Assembly: GCA_023381535.1 (NCBI GenBank) | Contig: JAMCSN010000337.1 | Coordinates: 1 to 17,553, forward strand | Reading direction: 5' to 3' | Length of the DNA: 17,553 nt | DNA from: Bacteroidota bacterium | GTDB lineage: Bacteria; Bacteroidota; Ignavibacteria; Ignavibacteriales; Melioribacteraceae | Shown: in pieces, positions 6,504 through 13,459 of the stretch | How the letters are laid out: each line of letters opens with the position of its first letter | Numbering within the stretch: position 1 is the first letter of the stretch | Notes under the pieces: generated by a model | Database searches by the model: none | Seen by the model: the letters and a program-made list of their open reading frames with translations, nothing else | Told to the model about the DNA's origin: nothing | Translations under genes and position numbers: made by a program

Positions 6504-6714
6504 GAACCCAGTTAACCCGCAAAGCGACCGCGTCTTTGACGCAGTCGTTTGATAAGGTAATTGGGTTTAGTTTTTCATAATTATCAACAGCAGGACCGCC
6601 GGTTATATACCAGAATACGAAAAGCCATCCGGTTACAACCGCAATCGATAAACCAAAACTTTCTTTTGCAATGGAAAAACAAAGTCCGCAGCAACTTCTA
6701 AAATTCAAAAGCAT
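6493..6714 (-). CDS. Doubtful small membrane protein downstream of spoVG-like gene
   Basis: A 73-codon minus-strand frame starts inside no other gene except for its last codons, which run through the hairpin at 6505-6567 and overlap the end of the plus-strand exported protein by 11 bases. The predicted product has a cysteine cluster (FRSCCGLCF, residues 6-13) and one membrane helix (about residues 21-38, GLSIAVVTGWLFVFWYIT), then a short soluble tail. Codon choice looks ordinary for the window. No ribosome binding site is seen before the ATG. It could be a real small membrane protein following spoVG, or a chance frame. Confidence 0.3.
   Translation of the reverse strand: MLLNFRSCCGLCFSIAKESFGLSIAVVTGWLFVFWYITGGPAVDNYEKLNPITLSNDCVKDAVALRVNWVLTF
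6505..6567 (+). terminator. Nested inverted repeat after the small exported protein gene
   Basis: Two stems are nested. The outer one pairs AACCCAGTTAACC (6505-6517) with GGTAATTGGGTT (6556-6567), with one G-T pair and one bulge. The inner one pairs CGACCGCGTC (6525-6534) with GACGCAGTCG (6538-6547), with one mismatch and a three-base TTT loop. It begins one base after the stop codon of the plus-strand gene, and TTTAGTTTTT follows. It therefore looks like an intrinsic terminator, though larger than usual; a mobile palindromic element that settled there is the alternative. Confidence 0.5.
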
Positions 6715-6745
6715 ACTGCGGACTAACGGAATAATTTTACAACTA

Positions 6746-7000
6746 TCACTTTTGCCGGTTGTTGTATTCTTCAACGGCAAGTTTCTCCAAAGACGATTTC
6801 ATTTTCTTCGGAAGAATCACCGATTCATAATACTTTCCGTCTTTGCCTTTGTCGTTCGGTGCGGAAATAAACAAACCGTTGGCACCGCTGACAAGACGAA
6901 ATCCTTTGATGACAATCTCGTCATCGGTTTGCATATCGAAGAATGCGGCAACTTTTCCGCTGCCCGAATTACTCAATGGAACCATACGTACGACTTTCAT
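6746..7000 (-). CDS. spoVG: SpoVG family protein
   Basis: The 84-residue product matches SpoVG in length and pattern: an N-terminal strand with VVRMVPL, KVAAFFDMQTDDEIVIKGF, then the family signature RLVSGANGLFISAPNDKGKDG (split at GLF) followed by YYESVILPKKMKSSLEKLAVEEY. SpoVG proteins are small nucleic-acid-binding regulators, first known in Bacillus sporulation and septation but present in many non-sporulating bacteria. AAGGAGG lies a few bases upstream of the ATG, one of the strongest sites in the window, which suggests high expression. The upstream small frame (7049-7231) and downstream small frame (6493-6714) lie on the same strand and could be cotranscribed. The symbol reflects family membership, not proven function. 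Confidence 0.88.
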   Translation of the reverse strand: MKVVRMVPLSNSGSGKVAAFFDMQTDDEIVIKGFRLVSGANGLFISAPNDKGKDGKYYESVILPKKMKSSLEKLAVEEYNNRQK

Positions 7001-7048
7001 CTTACCCTCCTTACAAATGGTTGATGTTTGATTAATTAGTACAATCGT

Positions 7049-7231
7049 TTATGATTGGTACCCAAAATCGAAACCATTAGAATGCAATCCGCCGTGTATC
7101 ACGGTATCGCGGCAAAACGGTGAATGCAGATTTTTGCTTGCGAACAAAATTTTTAAAACAGGAGAAGCTGAAAAAAGCGAAACCGGAGAAACGGAATTAT
7201 CGAAGTAGTGAGACAACATTGAGAGATTCAT
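7049..7231 (-). CDS. Doubtful 60-residue ORF upstream of spoVG-like gene
   Basis: A 60-codon minus-strand frame starts with ATG at 7231, preceded four bases earlier by GGGGG, a purine run that only partly fits a Shine-Dalgarno site. The product (starts MNLSMLSHYFDNS, ends NGFDFGYQS) is serine- and histidine-rich with a mildly hydrophobic centre. It shows no signal peptide and no family that I recognise. It ends 48 bases before the spoVG-like start. It could be a small protein, a leader peptide or a chance frame. Confidence 0.3.
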   Translation of the reverse strand: MNLSMLSHYFDNSVSPVSLFSASPVLKILFASKNLHSPFCRDTVIHGGLHSNGFDFGYQS

Positions 7232-7313
7232 ATTTCCCCCATTTTGTTATGGCTACCGTGTAAAATATGAAAATATTAGTTTTGTGCAAAGACTTTTTTC
7301 AATCATAACCTTT

Positions 7314-7447
7314 CTACCAATATTTCGTCCCTCCGGGACTATGAACACTACAAAACAACGCGAAGAACGCCATTTCTAAAAGCTCCGATAGGAGCGGCAT
7401 ATTGGTAGCACTCCACACACCAAAAACAGTCAAAGCCCCAGCGGGGC
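7314..7447. repeat. Cluster of three REP-like palindromes in the spoVG/ClC intergenic region
   Basis: The gene-free stretch 7232-7564 holds a composite repeat. CTACCAATAT (7314-7323) and ATATTGGTAG (7399-7408) are perfect inverted repeats enclosing two small palindromes, GTCCC-TCC-GGGAC (7327-7339) and GCTCC-GATA-GGAGC (7382-7395). A third, GCCCC-AGC-GGGGC (7435-7447), lies just outside. Motifs of the form GCTCCG..GGAGC and GCCCC..GGGGC beside a short CTAC/ATAT-type tail recur, from my knowledge, as abundant extragenic palindromes in Bacteroidota-like genomes, where they are probably moved by RAYT-type transposases. No transposase is present here. The remainder of the stretch shows only AT-rich sequence before the ClC gene. 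Confidence 0.75.
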
Positions 7448-7564
7448 GACATAATGTTGAAAATCTCGACACTGGCGGACAGTTTTTGTTTTTTGTGTAA
7501 CATGAGTTCTTAATTAATATATTTGCGAAACAAACTTTGAAAGAAAGCTAAGGTTTTTCCTAAA

Positions 7565-9319
7565 TTGATTTTACCCGGCATCAAGAAAAAAATAATAAAC
7601 GAAAAAACTTTCATAATTATTGCCAGCCTTGTTGTTGGAATTCTTTCGGGATTAGCTTCGGTTGTATTGAAAAACACTGTCCGTTATTTCCATACGATCA
7701 CACAAGACTTACCACAGAATCTTCCGTCTGAGATTCTCAAATTTTTTCTACCTTTGATAGGTATTCTTCTTTCGGTTTTTTTCGTTCGCGCATTCCTAAA
7801 GGGAAAGATCACCCCGGGCCTTAGCAACATAATTTATTCAATTGTAAGACGCGCATCAGATTTGCCGGCAAAGAAAACTTATTCGCATCTAATTACCAGC
7901 GCGTTCACAGTAGGATTCGGAGGATCGGTCGGACTGGAGGCTCCGATAGTGGTTACAGGCGCAGCAATCGGCTCCAACGTCGCAAAGAAATTCAAATTGA
8001 ATTATCAAGTTAGAACTCTGCTTCTCGCGTGCGGTTCTGCCGCCGGAATAAGCTCAATTTTTAACAGTCCGATTGCGGGTGTAATTTTTGCGTTTGAAGT
8101 TTTGCTTCCGGATTTATCGATTCCATATTTTATTCCGTTGCTTATCTCATCAGCCACTGCCGCAGTCTTGTCGAAATTTTTATACAGCGGACAATTATTT
8201 TTTCTTGTTACCGAAGGATGGAAGTTCTCCGCAATACCGTACTATATATTATTGGGAATATTATGCGGATTTATATCCCTCTATATGATCAGGACAACAC
8301 TTTACATCGAACGATATTTCCATCATGAGAAAAGAGTTTATCTGAAAGCAATATTAGGCGGACTCGTTTTGTGCGCACTAATTTTTGTTCTGCCGCCTTT
8401 GTTCGGCGAAGGTTATAATACCGTTACAGAACTTTTGGTTCTCAATTATCACAGTTTGTTCGCCAACGGTGTCTATTCAAATTTCGGAACGAACGATGTT
8501 TTGGTTTTACTGATTGTGTTTCTCTCCATTCTTATAAAGCCAATTGCAACATCCGTAACACTCGGCTCCGGCGGTAATGGTGGAATTATCGCGCCTTCGC
8601 TAATTACCGGTGCGCTTGTTGGATTTTTTATGGCTCGCCTAACCGGTGTACTGCATATTGCGCAGCTCAATCATGTAAACTTTATTGCTGTTGGAATGGC
8701 GGGAATTCTTAGCGGCGTAATTCATGCGCCGTTAACAGGAATATTTTTAATTGCGGAAATTACCGGCGGTTATGTTTTGATTGTGCCCCTCATGATTGTT
8801 TCTGCGATTTCATATTTTATTTCACGACATTTTCAAACTTACTCTGTTTATACTTCTGCACTAGCCGACCAGGGAATTCATTTCCGTTCAACAAAAGATA
8901 AATCATCGGTGCATCAGCTTAAAATCTTAGATATAGTTGAATCGAATATTAAAATTGTTGAACCGAACTTCACGCTCAGAAAATTGATTTCTATTATTTC
9001 CAGTTCCAAACAGAATATTTATCCCGTTGTAGATAGCAGCAATAAACTTTTGGGAATTATTAATCTGGACGACGTGCGGGAAATTCTGCTCAACTCGGAA
9101 ATCTACGACGTGATTCTTGTTTACGAGATTATGAAAAAAGATTTCATTGCCGTAGATGCCGAAGAGGACTTCGAGAAAATGATAAAAATTTTTGAAGAGA
9201 ACCGTATGTACAGTTTACCTGTTGTTCAGAATGATGAGTATGTCGGTATCATCAATAAAGCGGAAGCATTTAACAAGTACGCAAGCGTGCTGTTGGAAGA
9301 AACCGACAGCATTATTTAA
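7565..9319 (+). CDS. ClC-type chloride/anion transporter with C-terminal CBS pair
   Basis: The 584-residue inner-membrane protein has a ClC core (about residues 12-430) and two CBS domains (about 455-515 and 520-575). ClC signatures visible are GFGGSVGLEAPIVVTGAAIG, with the gating glutamate at 125, GSAAGISSIFNSPIAGVIFAFE (158-178), GSGGNGGIIAPS (334-345) and GMAGILSGVIHAPLTGIFLIAEITGG (377-402, split here at GVIH). In alignment with E. coli ClcA from memory, the internal proton glutamate (E203) corresponds to Val179, and the GSGIP serine motif appears as TPGLSNI at 83-89. Loss of the proton glutamate suggests channel-like or altered coupling. The CBS pair probably senses adenine nucleotides. 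The start is a TTG, 11 bases after AAGG; no ATG lies near the beginning of the family homology. Confidence 0.93.
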   Translation: MILPGIKKKIINEKTFIIIASLVVGILSGLASVVLKNTVRYFHTITQDLPQNLPSEILKFFLPLIGILLSVFFVRAFLKGKITPGLSNIIYSIVRRASDLPAKKTYSHLITSAFTVGFGGSVGLEAPIVVTGAAIGSNVAKKFKLNYQVRTLLLACGSAAGISSIFNSPIAGVIFAFEVLLPDLSIPYFIPLLISSATAAVLSKFLYSGQLFFLVTEGWKFSAIPYYILLGILCGFISLYMIRTTLYIERYFHHEKRVYLKAILGGLVLCALIFVLPPLFGEGYNTVTELLVLNYHSLFANGVYSNFGTNDVLVLLIVFLSILIKPIATSVTLGSGGNGGIIAPSLITGALVGFFMARLTGVLHIAQLNHVNFIAVGMAGILSGVIHAPLTGIFLIAEITGGYVLIVPLMIVSAISYFISRHFQTYSVYTSALADQGIHFRSTKDKSSVHQLKILDIVESNIKIVEPNFTLRKLISIISSSKQNIYPVVDSSNKLLGIINLDDVREILLNSEIYDVILVYEIMKKDFIAVDAEEDFEKMIKIFEENRMYSLPVVQNDEYVGIINKAEAFNKYASVLLEETDSII

Positions 9320-9398
9320 CAATTCCTTCTCCGGTATAAAATTTATCCATTTAAAATAATAAGCAGCATTTTTCATAAACCTTTTTGTTGAGGAAAGT

Positions 9399-11609
9399 AT
9401 GAAGAAATTCTTTACAGCAGTTTTGATCATTTACGCATCTATCCTGTATGCACAGCAGAAAACAATTGAGCAGAGGGTCGATTCTGTTCTTACCCTTATG
9501 ACTCTTGATGAAAAAATCGGTCAGCTGAATCAATATTCGGGCGGTTGGGAAACCGGAGCGCGTACGGATAATAGCGTTAGAGACCGTGAAGAACTTGTGA
9601 GAACCGGAAAGGTCGGATCATTCTTAAATGTGATCGGCGCAGATTTAACAAGAAAAATTCAAAAGATTGCTGTTGAACAATCACGACTAAAAATTCCAAT
9701 AATTTTTGGTTTGGATGTAATACACGGTTTCCGCTCAACATTTCCGGTGCCGATTGCAGAAGCCAGTTCGTGGAATCCAAAATTAGTCGAGACATCAACA
9801 CGATGGCAGGCAACGGAAGCTGCATCAGCCGGCGTGCATTGGACCTTTGCGCCGATGGTCGATATTGCAAGAGATCCGCGCTGGGGAAGAATTGTTGAAG
9901 GAAGCGGCGAAGATCCGTATCTCGGTTCCGTTATGGCTGCCGCTGCCGTTAAAGGATTTCAAGGAAATGATCTTTCTGCGAATAATACGATTGCGGCTTG
10001 CGCAAAACATTTTGCCGGTTACGGCGCAGCAGAAGGCGGCAGAGATTACAACACCGCCGATTTTTCCGAAAGAACTTTTCATGAAGTTTACTTGAGACCT
10101 TTCAAAGCGGCGGTTGATGCTGGTGTGGCAACGTTGATGTGTTCATTTAACGAAATCGGCGGCGTCCCCTCTTCGGCAAATTACGAACTGTTAACAAAAA
10201 TTTTACGCGATGACTGGAAGTTCAAAGGATTTGTCGTGAGCGATTGGAATTCGATCGGCGAACTTATTCCGCACGGAGTTGCAAAAGATTTGAAACAAGC
10301 CGCCGAACTTGGAATTAAAGCCGGCGTTGATATGGACATGGAATCGAACGCATACATTAGAAATTTGAAAACACTCGTCGAGGAAAAGAAAGTATCTCAA
10401 CAAAATATTGATGAAAGCGTAAGAAGAATTTTGCGCGTTAAGTTTGAACTTGGACTGTTCGACAACCCTTACAAATACTGCGACGAGAAAAGAGAAAAAG
10501 AAACCGAGTTCAGCAAAAAAATAGTTGAAGCAACCCGCAATGTTGCCCGCGAATCCATCGTGCTGCTGAAGAACGAAAAAAATATTCTGCCGTTAAGTAA
10601 AGAAATAAAATCCGTTGCAGTGATCGGACCGTTAGCTAATTCTCATGAAGATCCTTTGGGACCTTGGTCCGGAGTAAGCGATTCAACTCATGTAATTACC
10701 GTTTTAGATGGAGTAAAAAGTAAACTCGGCGCTTCAGCAAATATTTTGTATTCGCAAGGCTGTACTATTACGGGAACAAGTGTCGATGGTTTCAAAAGTG
10801 CGGTTGAATCGGCGCAAAAGGCAGACGCTGTAATTCTCTGCTTGGGTGAATCGCTAAACATGAGCGGTGAAGCCAGCGCAAGAGCAAGTCTTGATTTGCC
10901 GGGCGTTCAAGAAAAATTAGCAGAAGAAATTTTCAAGACCGGCAAGCCGGTTGTAGTTGTTTTAATGAACGGAAGACCTCTGACAATTAACTGGATTTCT
11001 GAAAATATTCCAGCAGTGGTTGAAACATGGTTCTTGGGTATTCAAAGCGGCAATGCGATTGCCGATGTTCTTTTCGGCGATTACAATCCCAACGGAAAGC
11101 TTCCGGTTACATTTCCGCGTTCGGTCGGACAAGTTCCTATCTACTATAATCATAAAAATACCGGTCGCCCGTACAATCCCAATGATCATTACACATCATA
11201 TTATCTCGATCTTCAGAATACACCGCTTTATCCTTTCGGTTACGGATTGAGCTACTCGAAGTTTGAGTATTCCAACCTTTCATTGAGCTCAAACAAAATA
11301 AAGAATGGCGAGCCGCTGAAAGTCAAAGTTGATGTAAAGAACGTCAGCAGCCGCGAAGGTGAAGAAGTTGTTCAGCTGTACGTTCAAGATTTGGTTGGAA
11401 GCGTAACGCGGCCTGTCAAAGAGCTAAAAGATTTTTCAAAAGTGGATTTGAAACCGGGCGAAACAAAAACGGTTGAGTTTACAATCACACCGGATAAGCT
11501 GAAGTTTTACGACATCAACATGAATTTCACTATTGAACCGGGAGACTTCAAAGTTTTTGTCGGAACGAATTCCGTCGATCTGCTTGAATCAACTTTTTCA
11601 ATCGATTAA
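9399..11609 (+). CDS. bglX: Exported GH3 beta-glucosidase, BglX type
   Basis: The 736-residue protein has a signal peptide (residues 1-18, cleaved after LYA), then the GH3 N-terminal TIM barrel (about 30-360), the GH3 C-terminal alpha/beta domain (about 385-605) and a fibronectin type III-like domain (about 650-725). The catalytic nucleophile is Asp282 in GFVVSDWNS. The likely acid/base is Glu491 in GESLNMSGEASARASLDLPG. Substrate-site motifs include GLDVIHGFRSTFPVPIA and KHFAGYGAAEGGRDYN. Such enzymes remove terminal beta-glucose (or related sugars) from oligosaccharides in the periplasm or at the cell surface. TTGAGGAAAG precedes the ATG. The esterase-like gene follows after 14 bases, so the two form an operon that probably handles plant or microbial glycans. 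Length is normal. Confidence 0.95.
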   Translation: MKKFFTAVLIIYASILYAQQKTIEQRVDSVLTLMTLDEKIGQLNQYSGGWETGARTDNSVRDREELVRTGKVGSFLNVIGADLTRKIQKIAVEQSRLKIPIIFGLDVIHGFRSTFPVPIAEASSWNPKLVETSTRWQATEAASAGVHWTFAPMVDIARDPRWGRIVEGSGEDPYLGSVMAAAAVKGFQGNDLSANNTIAACAKHFAGYGAAEGGRDYNTADFSERTFHEVYLRPFKAAVDAGVATLMCSFNEIGGVPSSANYELLTKILRDDWKFKGFVVSDWNSIGELIPHGVAKDLKQAAELGIKAGVDMDMESNAYIRNLKTLVEEKKVSQQNIDESVRRILRVKFELGLFDNPYKYCDEKREKETEFSKKIVEATRNVARESIVLLKNEKNILPLSKEIKSVAVIGPLANSHEDPLGPWSGVSDSTHVITVLDGVKSKLGASANILYSQGCTITGTSVDGFKSAVESAQKADAVILCLGESLNMSGEASARASLDLPGVQEKLAEEIFKTGKPVVVVLMNGRPLTINWISENIPAVVETWFLGIQSGNAIADVLFGDYNPNGKLPVTFPRSVGQVPIYYNHKNTGRPYNPNDHYTSYYLDLQNTPLYPFGYGLSYSKFEYSNLSLSSNKIKNGEPLKVKVDVKNVSSREGEEVVQLYVQDLVGSVTRPVKELKDFSKVDLKPGETKTVEFTITPDKLKFYDINMNFTIEPGDFKVFVGTNSVDLLESTFSID

Positions 11610-11623
11610 AATGGAGAACTTCT

Positions 11624-12385
11624 TTGAAAACAATAAAATTTCTTTTTGCAGGAATATCTTTGCTGCTGTTTGTAACCGGTTTTAATACCGCGCAAACTGA
11701 AACCACAATGAAGCGGCAAATCGAAAAAAGAATTCAAACAACATACACGGCAAAGATAAATCTGAACTATCTACTTTATCTCCCGAAAGATTATGATTCC
11801 AAAGACAAGTGGCCGTTAATGATTTTTCTTCACGGTTCCGGCGAACGCGGCAACGATCTCGAACTCGTAAAAAGAAACGGTCCGCCAAAGCTGGTTGAAG
11901 AAGGAAAAAATTTTCCGTTCGTAATAATTTCTCCGCAATGCCCGAACGGAACAAGATGGAAAACTGAACCGCTAATTGCATTAATCGATGAAGCGGTTAA
12001 AGACTACAAGATTGATACGAACCGAATCTACATTACAGGTCTCAGCATGGGCGGCAACGGTACGTGGAAACTTGCAAATGAAATTTCAAATCGTCTTGCC
12101 GCAATTGTTCCGGTCTGCGGCTGGGGTGATCCTTTTACAATCTGTGAAATCGGTGATCTGCCGGTTTGGGTTTTTCACGGGGAGAAAGACCCTATTGTTC
12201 CTATCAAAAAAGCCCAAGACATGGTTGATGCTTTGAAGTTTTGTAAAGGGAATATTGAGTTCACGGTTTATCCAGACGCCGGTCATGATTCCTGGACTGA
12301 AACTTACAACAATCCGGAAGTTTACAAATGGCTGTTGGAACATACGAGAGACCAAAGAAAAGATTTAAAGGAGGATTGGAATTGA
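11624..12385 (+). CDS. Exported alpha/beta-hydrolase (PHB depolymerase/esterase-like)
   Basis: The 253-residue product has an N-terminal signal peptide (MKTIKFLFAGISLLLFVTGF) and an alpha/beta-hydrolase fold: WPLMIFLHGSGERGNDLE (oxyanion side), ITGLSMGGNGTW with nucleophile Ser141, WVFHGEKDPIVP with Asp189, and DAGHDSW with His221. The pattern matches the phospholipase/carboxylesterase and predicted-peptidase group found next to glycoside hydrolases. These often deacylate sugars or cut feruloyl-type esters, but the substrate is not visible. The start is TTG with GGAG seven bases upstream; the ATG at 11611 is in another frame. It follows bglX by 14 bases, and its stop overlaps a further TTG start at 12382. 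Confidence 0.9.
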   Translation: MKTIKFLFAGISLLLFVTGFNTAQTETTMKRQIEKRIQTTYTAKINLNYLLYLPKDYDSKDKWPLMIFLHGSGERGNDLELVKRNGPPKLVEEGKNFPFVIISPQCPNGTRWKTEPLIALIDEAVKDYKIDTNRIYITGLSMGGNGTWKLANEISNRLAAIVPVCGWGDPFTICEIGDLPVWVFHGEKDPIVPIKKAQDMVDALKFCKGNIEFTVYPDAGHDSWTETYNNPEVYKWLLEHTRDQRKDLKEDWN

Positions 12386-12491
12386 AAAACGGTTTTTTCT
12401 TTCTCGCCGGTTACCTTTTTCCGCGGCGATAATTCCAACACTGAAATTTTGTGTTACACTTTGCCCGAAGATAGTAACAGAATAAAATTTA
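12382..12491 (+). pseudogene. Broken start of a third gene after the esterase
   Basis: AAAGGAGG (12367-12374) is followed seven bases later by TTG at 12382, in a TTGA overlap with the esterase stop. The spacing is the same as at the esterase start. The frame reads LKNGFFFLAGYLFPRR, a signal-peptide-like beginning, but stops at 12432 after 16 codons. Shifting by one base near the T-run at 12415 opens a second frame that reads on (FFRGDNSNTEILCYTLPEDS and onward) to 12532, inside the converging reductase gene. This looks like an operon gene broken by a frameshift and then cut off. The rest is missing, and the family cannot be told. Confidence 0.35.
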
Positions 12492-13370
12492 TCAGGGTAC
12501 TTCTTGCCCTTTTGATGCCGCTAAAATTTTAAACCATTCTTCACGGCTCAGATTGATTTCAAATCCTTTCATCGCGGATTTAATTCTTTCAAGTTTTCCC
12601 GTTCCAAGAACGACCGAAAAATTTACCGGGTGAACCAAAAGCCACGCCGCGGCAACTGCATCAACACCTACTTGATGCGCGTTAGCTATCTCATGCAGAA
12701 CATTCCGAACACGGTTTGCACGTTCGCTGTTTTCCCAAAACACTCTTCCGCCCGCAAACGGCGACCAGACCATAGGCGCAATTCTTTTCTCTTGAAGGAA
12801 ATTGATATTGCCGTTTTCAAAGTGTTCAAGATTCAGAACCGAAACTTCAATTTGATTTGTAGCCAATGGAAAATCCAAACGCGATTGCAGCAGAGTAAAT
12901 TGATGAGGCAAAAAGTTTGAAACTCCGAAGTGCAAAACTTTTCCCGATTTTCTTAATTCGTTAAACGCTGCGGCAGATTCATCCGCATTCATAAATGGAT
13001 CGGGTCGATGAATCAAAAGCAGATCGATATAATTGGTGTTGAAGTTTTTCAGCGAAGTGTTTGCCGAATCAATAATGTGTTTCTTGCCGGTGTCGTAAGA
13101 TTTGACCGTGTGATCCGGCCGGTTTTTGCTTATGAGTTTAATTCCGCACTTCGTTACAATTTTCATTTTGTTCCGCAGAGACGGATCTTCTTTCAGAACA
13201 TTTCCGAACAGCGCTTCGCATTCGTAATCACCGTAAATATCCGCATGATCAAATGTATCTATTCCGAGATCGAGCGACTGTTTTACCAAATCGGCAAGTT
13301 GAGCCGTAGAATAATGCCATTCGTGCGAACGCCAAAGACCGAGTGCGATTCGTGATAACGTCAATTCCAT
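12492..13370 (-). CDS. Aldo/keto reductase, YdhF-like
   Basis: The 292-residue cytoplasmic NADPH-dependent reductase has the AKR tetrad: Asp41 and Tyr46 in TFDHADIYGDYECE, Lys74 in IVTKCGIK and His121 in LLLIHRPDP. The DHADIYG form and NADPH-site end (VVLGTGKLERIKSA) match the YdhF-type oxidoreductases, whose physiological substrates are mostly unknown. Length is typical. It is transcribed toward the bglX operon and away from the MEMO-like gene, with 89 bases between the two starts. No strong Shine-Dalgarno is seen before the ATG at 13370; the upstream sequence is GAGGTAAAA. Confidence 0.92.
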   Translation of the reverse strand: MELTLSRIALGLWRSHEWHYSTAQLADLVKQSLDLGIDTFDHADIYGDYECEALFGNVLKEDPSLRNKMKIVTKCGIKLISKNRPDHTVKSYDTGKKHIIDSANTSLKNFNTNYIDLLLIHRPDPFMNADESAAAFNELRKSGKVLHFGVSNFLPHQFTLLQSRLDFPLATNQIEVSVLNLEHFENGNINFLQEKRIAPMVWSPFAGGRVFWENSERANRVRNVLHEIANAHQVGVDAVAAAWLLVHPVNFSVVLGTGKLERIKSAMKGFEINLSREEWFKILAASKGQEVP

Positions 13371-13422
13371 TTTTACCTCGTAGTCCTTTCGAGAAATTTA
13401 TTTGATGATATGCAATATAGTA

Positions 13423-13450
13423 TTTAGATTGAATTAGTATTAAATCTAAA
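13423..13450. repeat. Inverted repeat in the leader of the MEMO-like gene
   Basis: TTTAGATT (13423-13430) and AATCTAAA (13443-13450) are perfect 8-base inverted repeats with a 12-base spacer. The second arm runs into the ribosome binding site AAAGGTG (13448-13454). It could be a protein-binding site between the divergent genes or an RNA hairpin partly masking translation of the MEMO-like gene. The repeat is AT-rich, so a chance occurrence cannot be excluded. Confidence 0.35.
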
Positions 13451-13459
13451 GGTGACAAA

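Noticed and set aside
6505..6567. Reading the nested hairpin as an attC site
   Set aside because: The ends do not match the RYYYAAC and GTTRRRY consensus, and the T-run afterwards fits a terminator better.
6671..7024. Plus-strand frame of 117 codons opposite the SpoVG-like gene
   Set aside because: The opposite strand has a recognised family and a strong ribosome binding site; this frame has neither.
7314..7447. CRISPR-like array in the repeat cluster
   Set aside because: The three palindromes differ in sequence and spacing, with no regular repeat-spacer pattern and no cas genes.
13008..13355. Long plus-strand open frame opposite the aldo/keto reductase
   Set aside because: It lies wholly within a well-supported gene on the other strand, and its product shows no family pattern or start signal.
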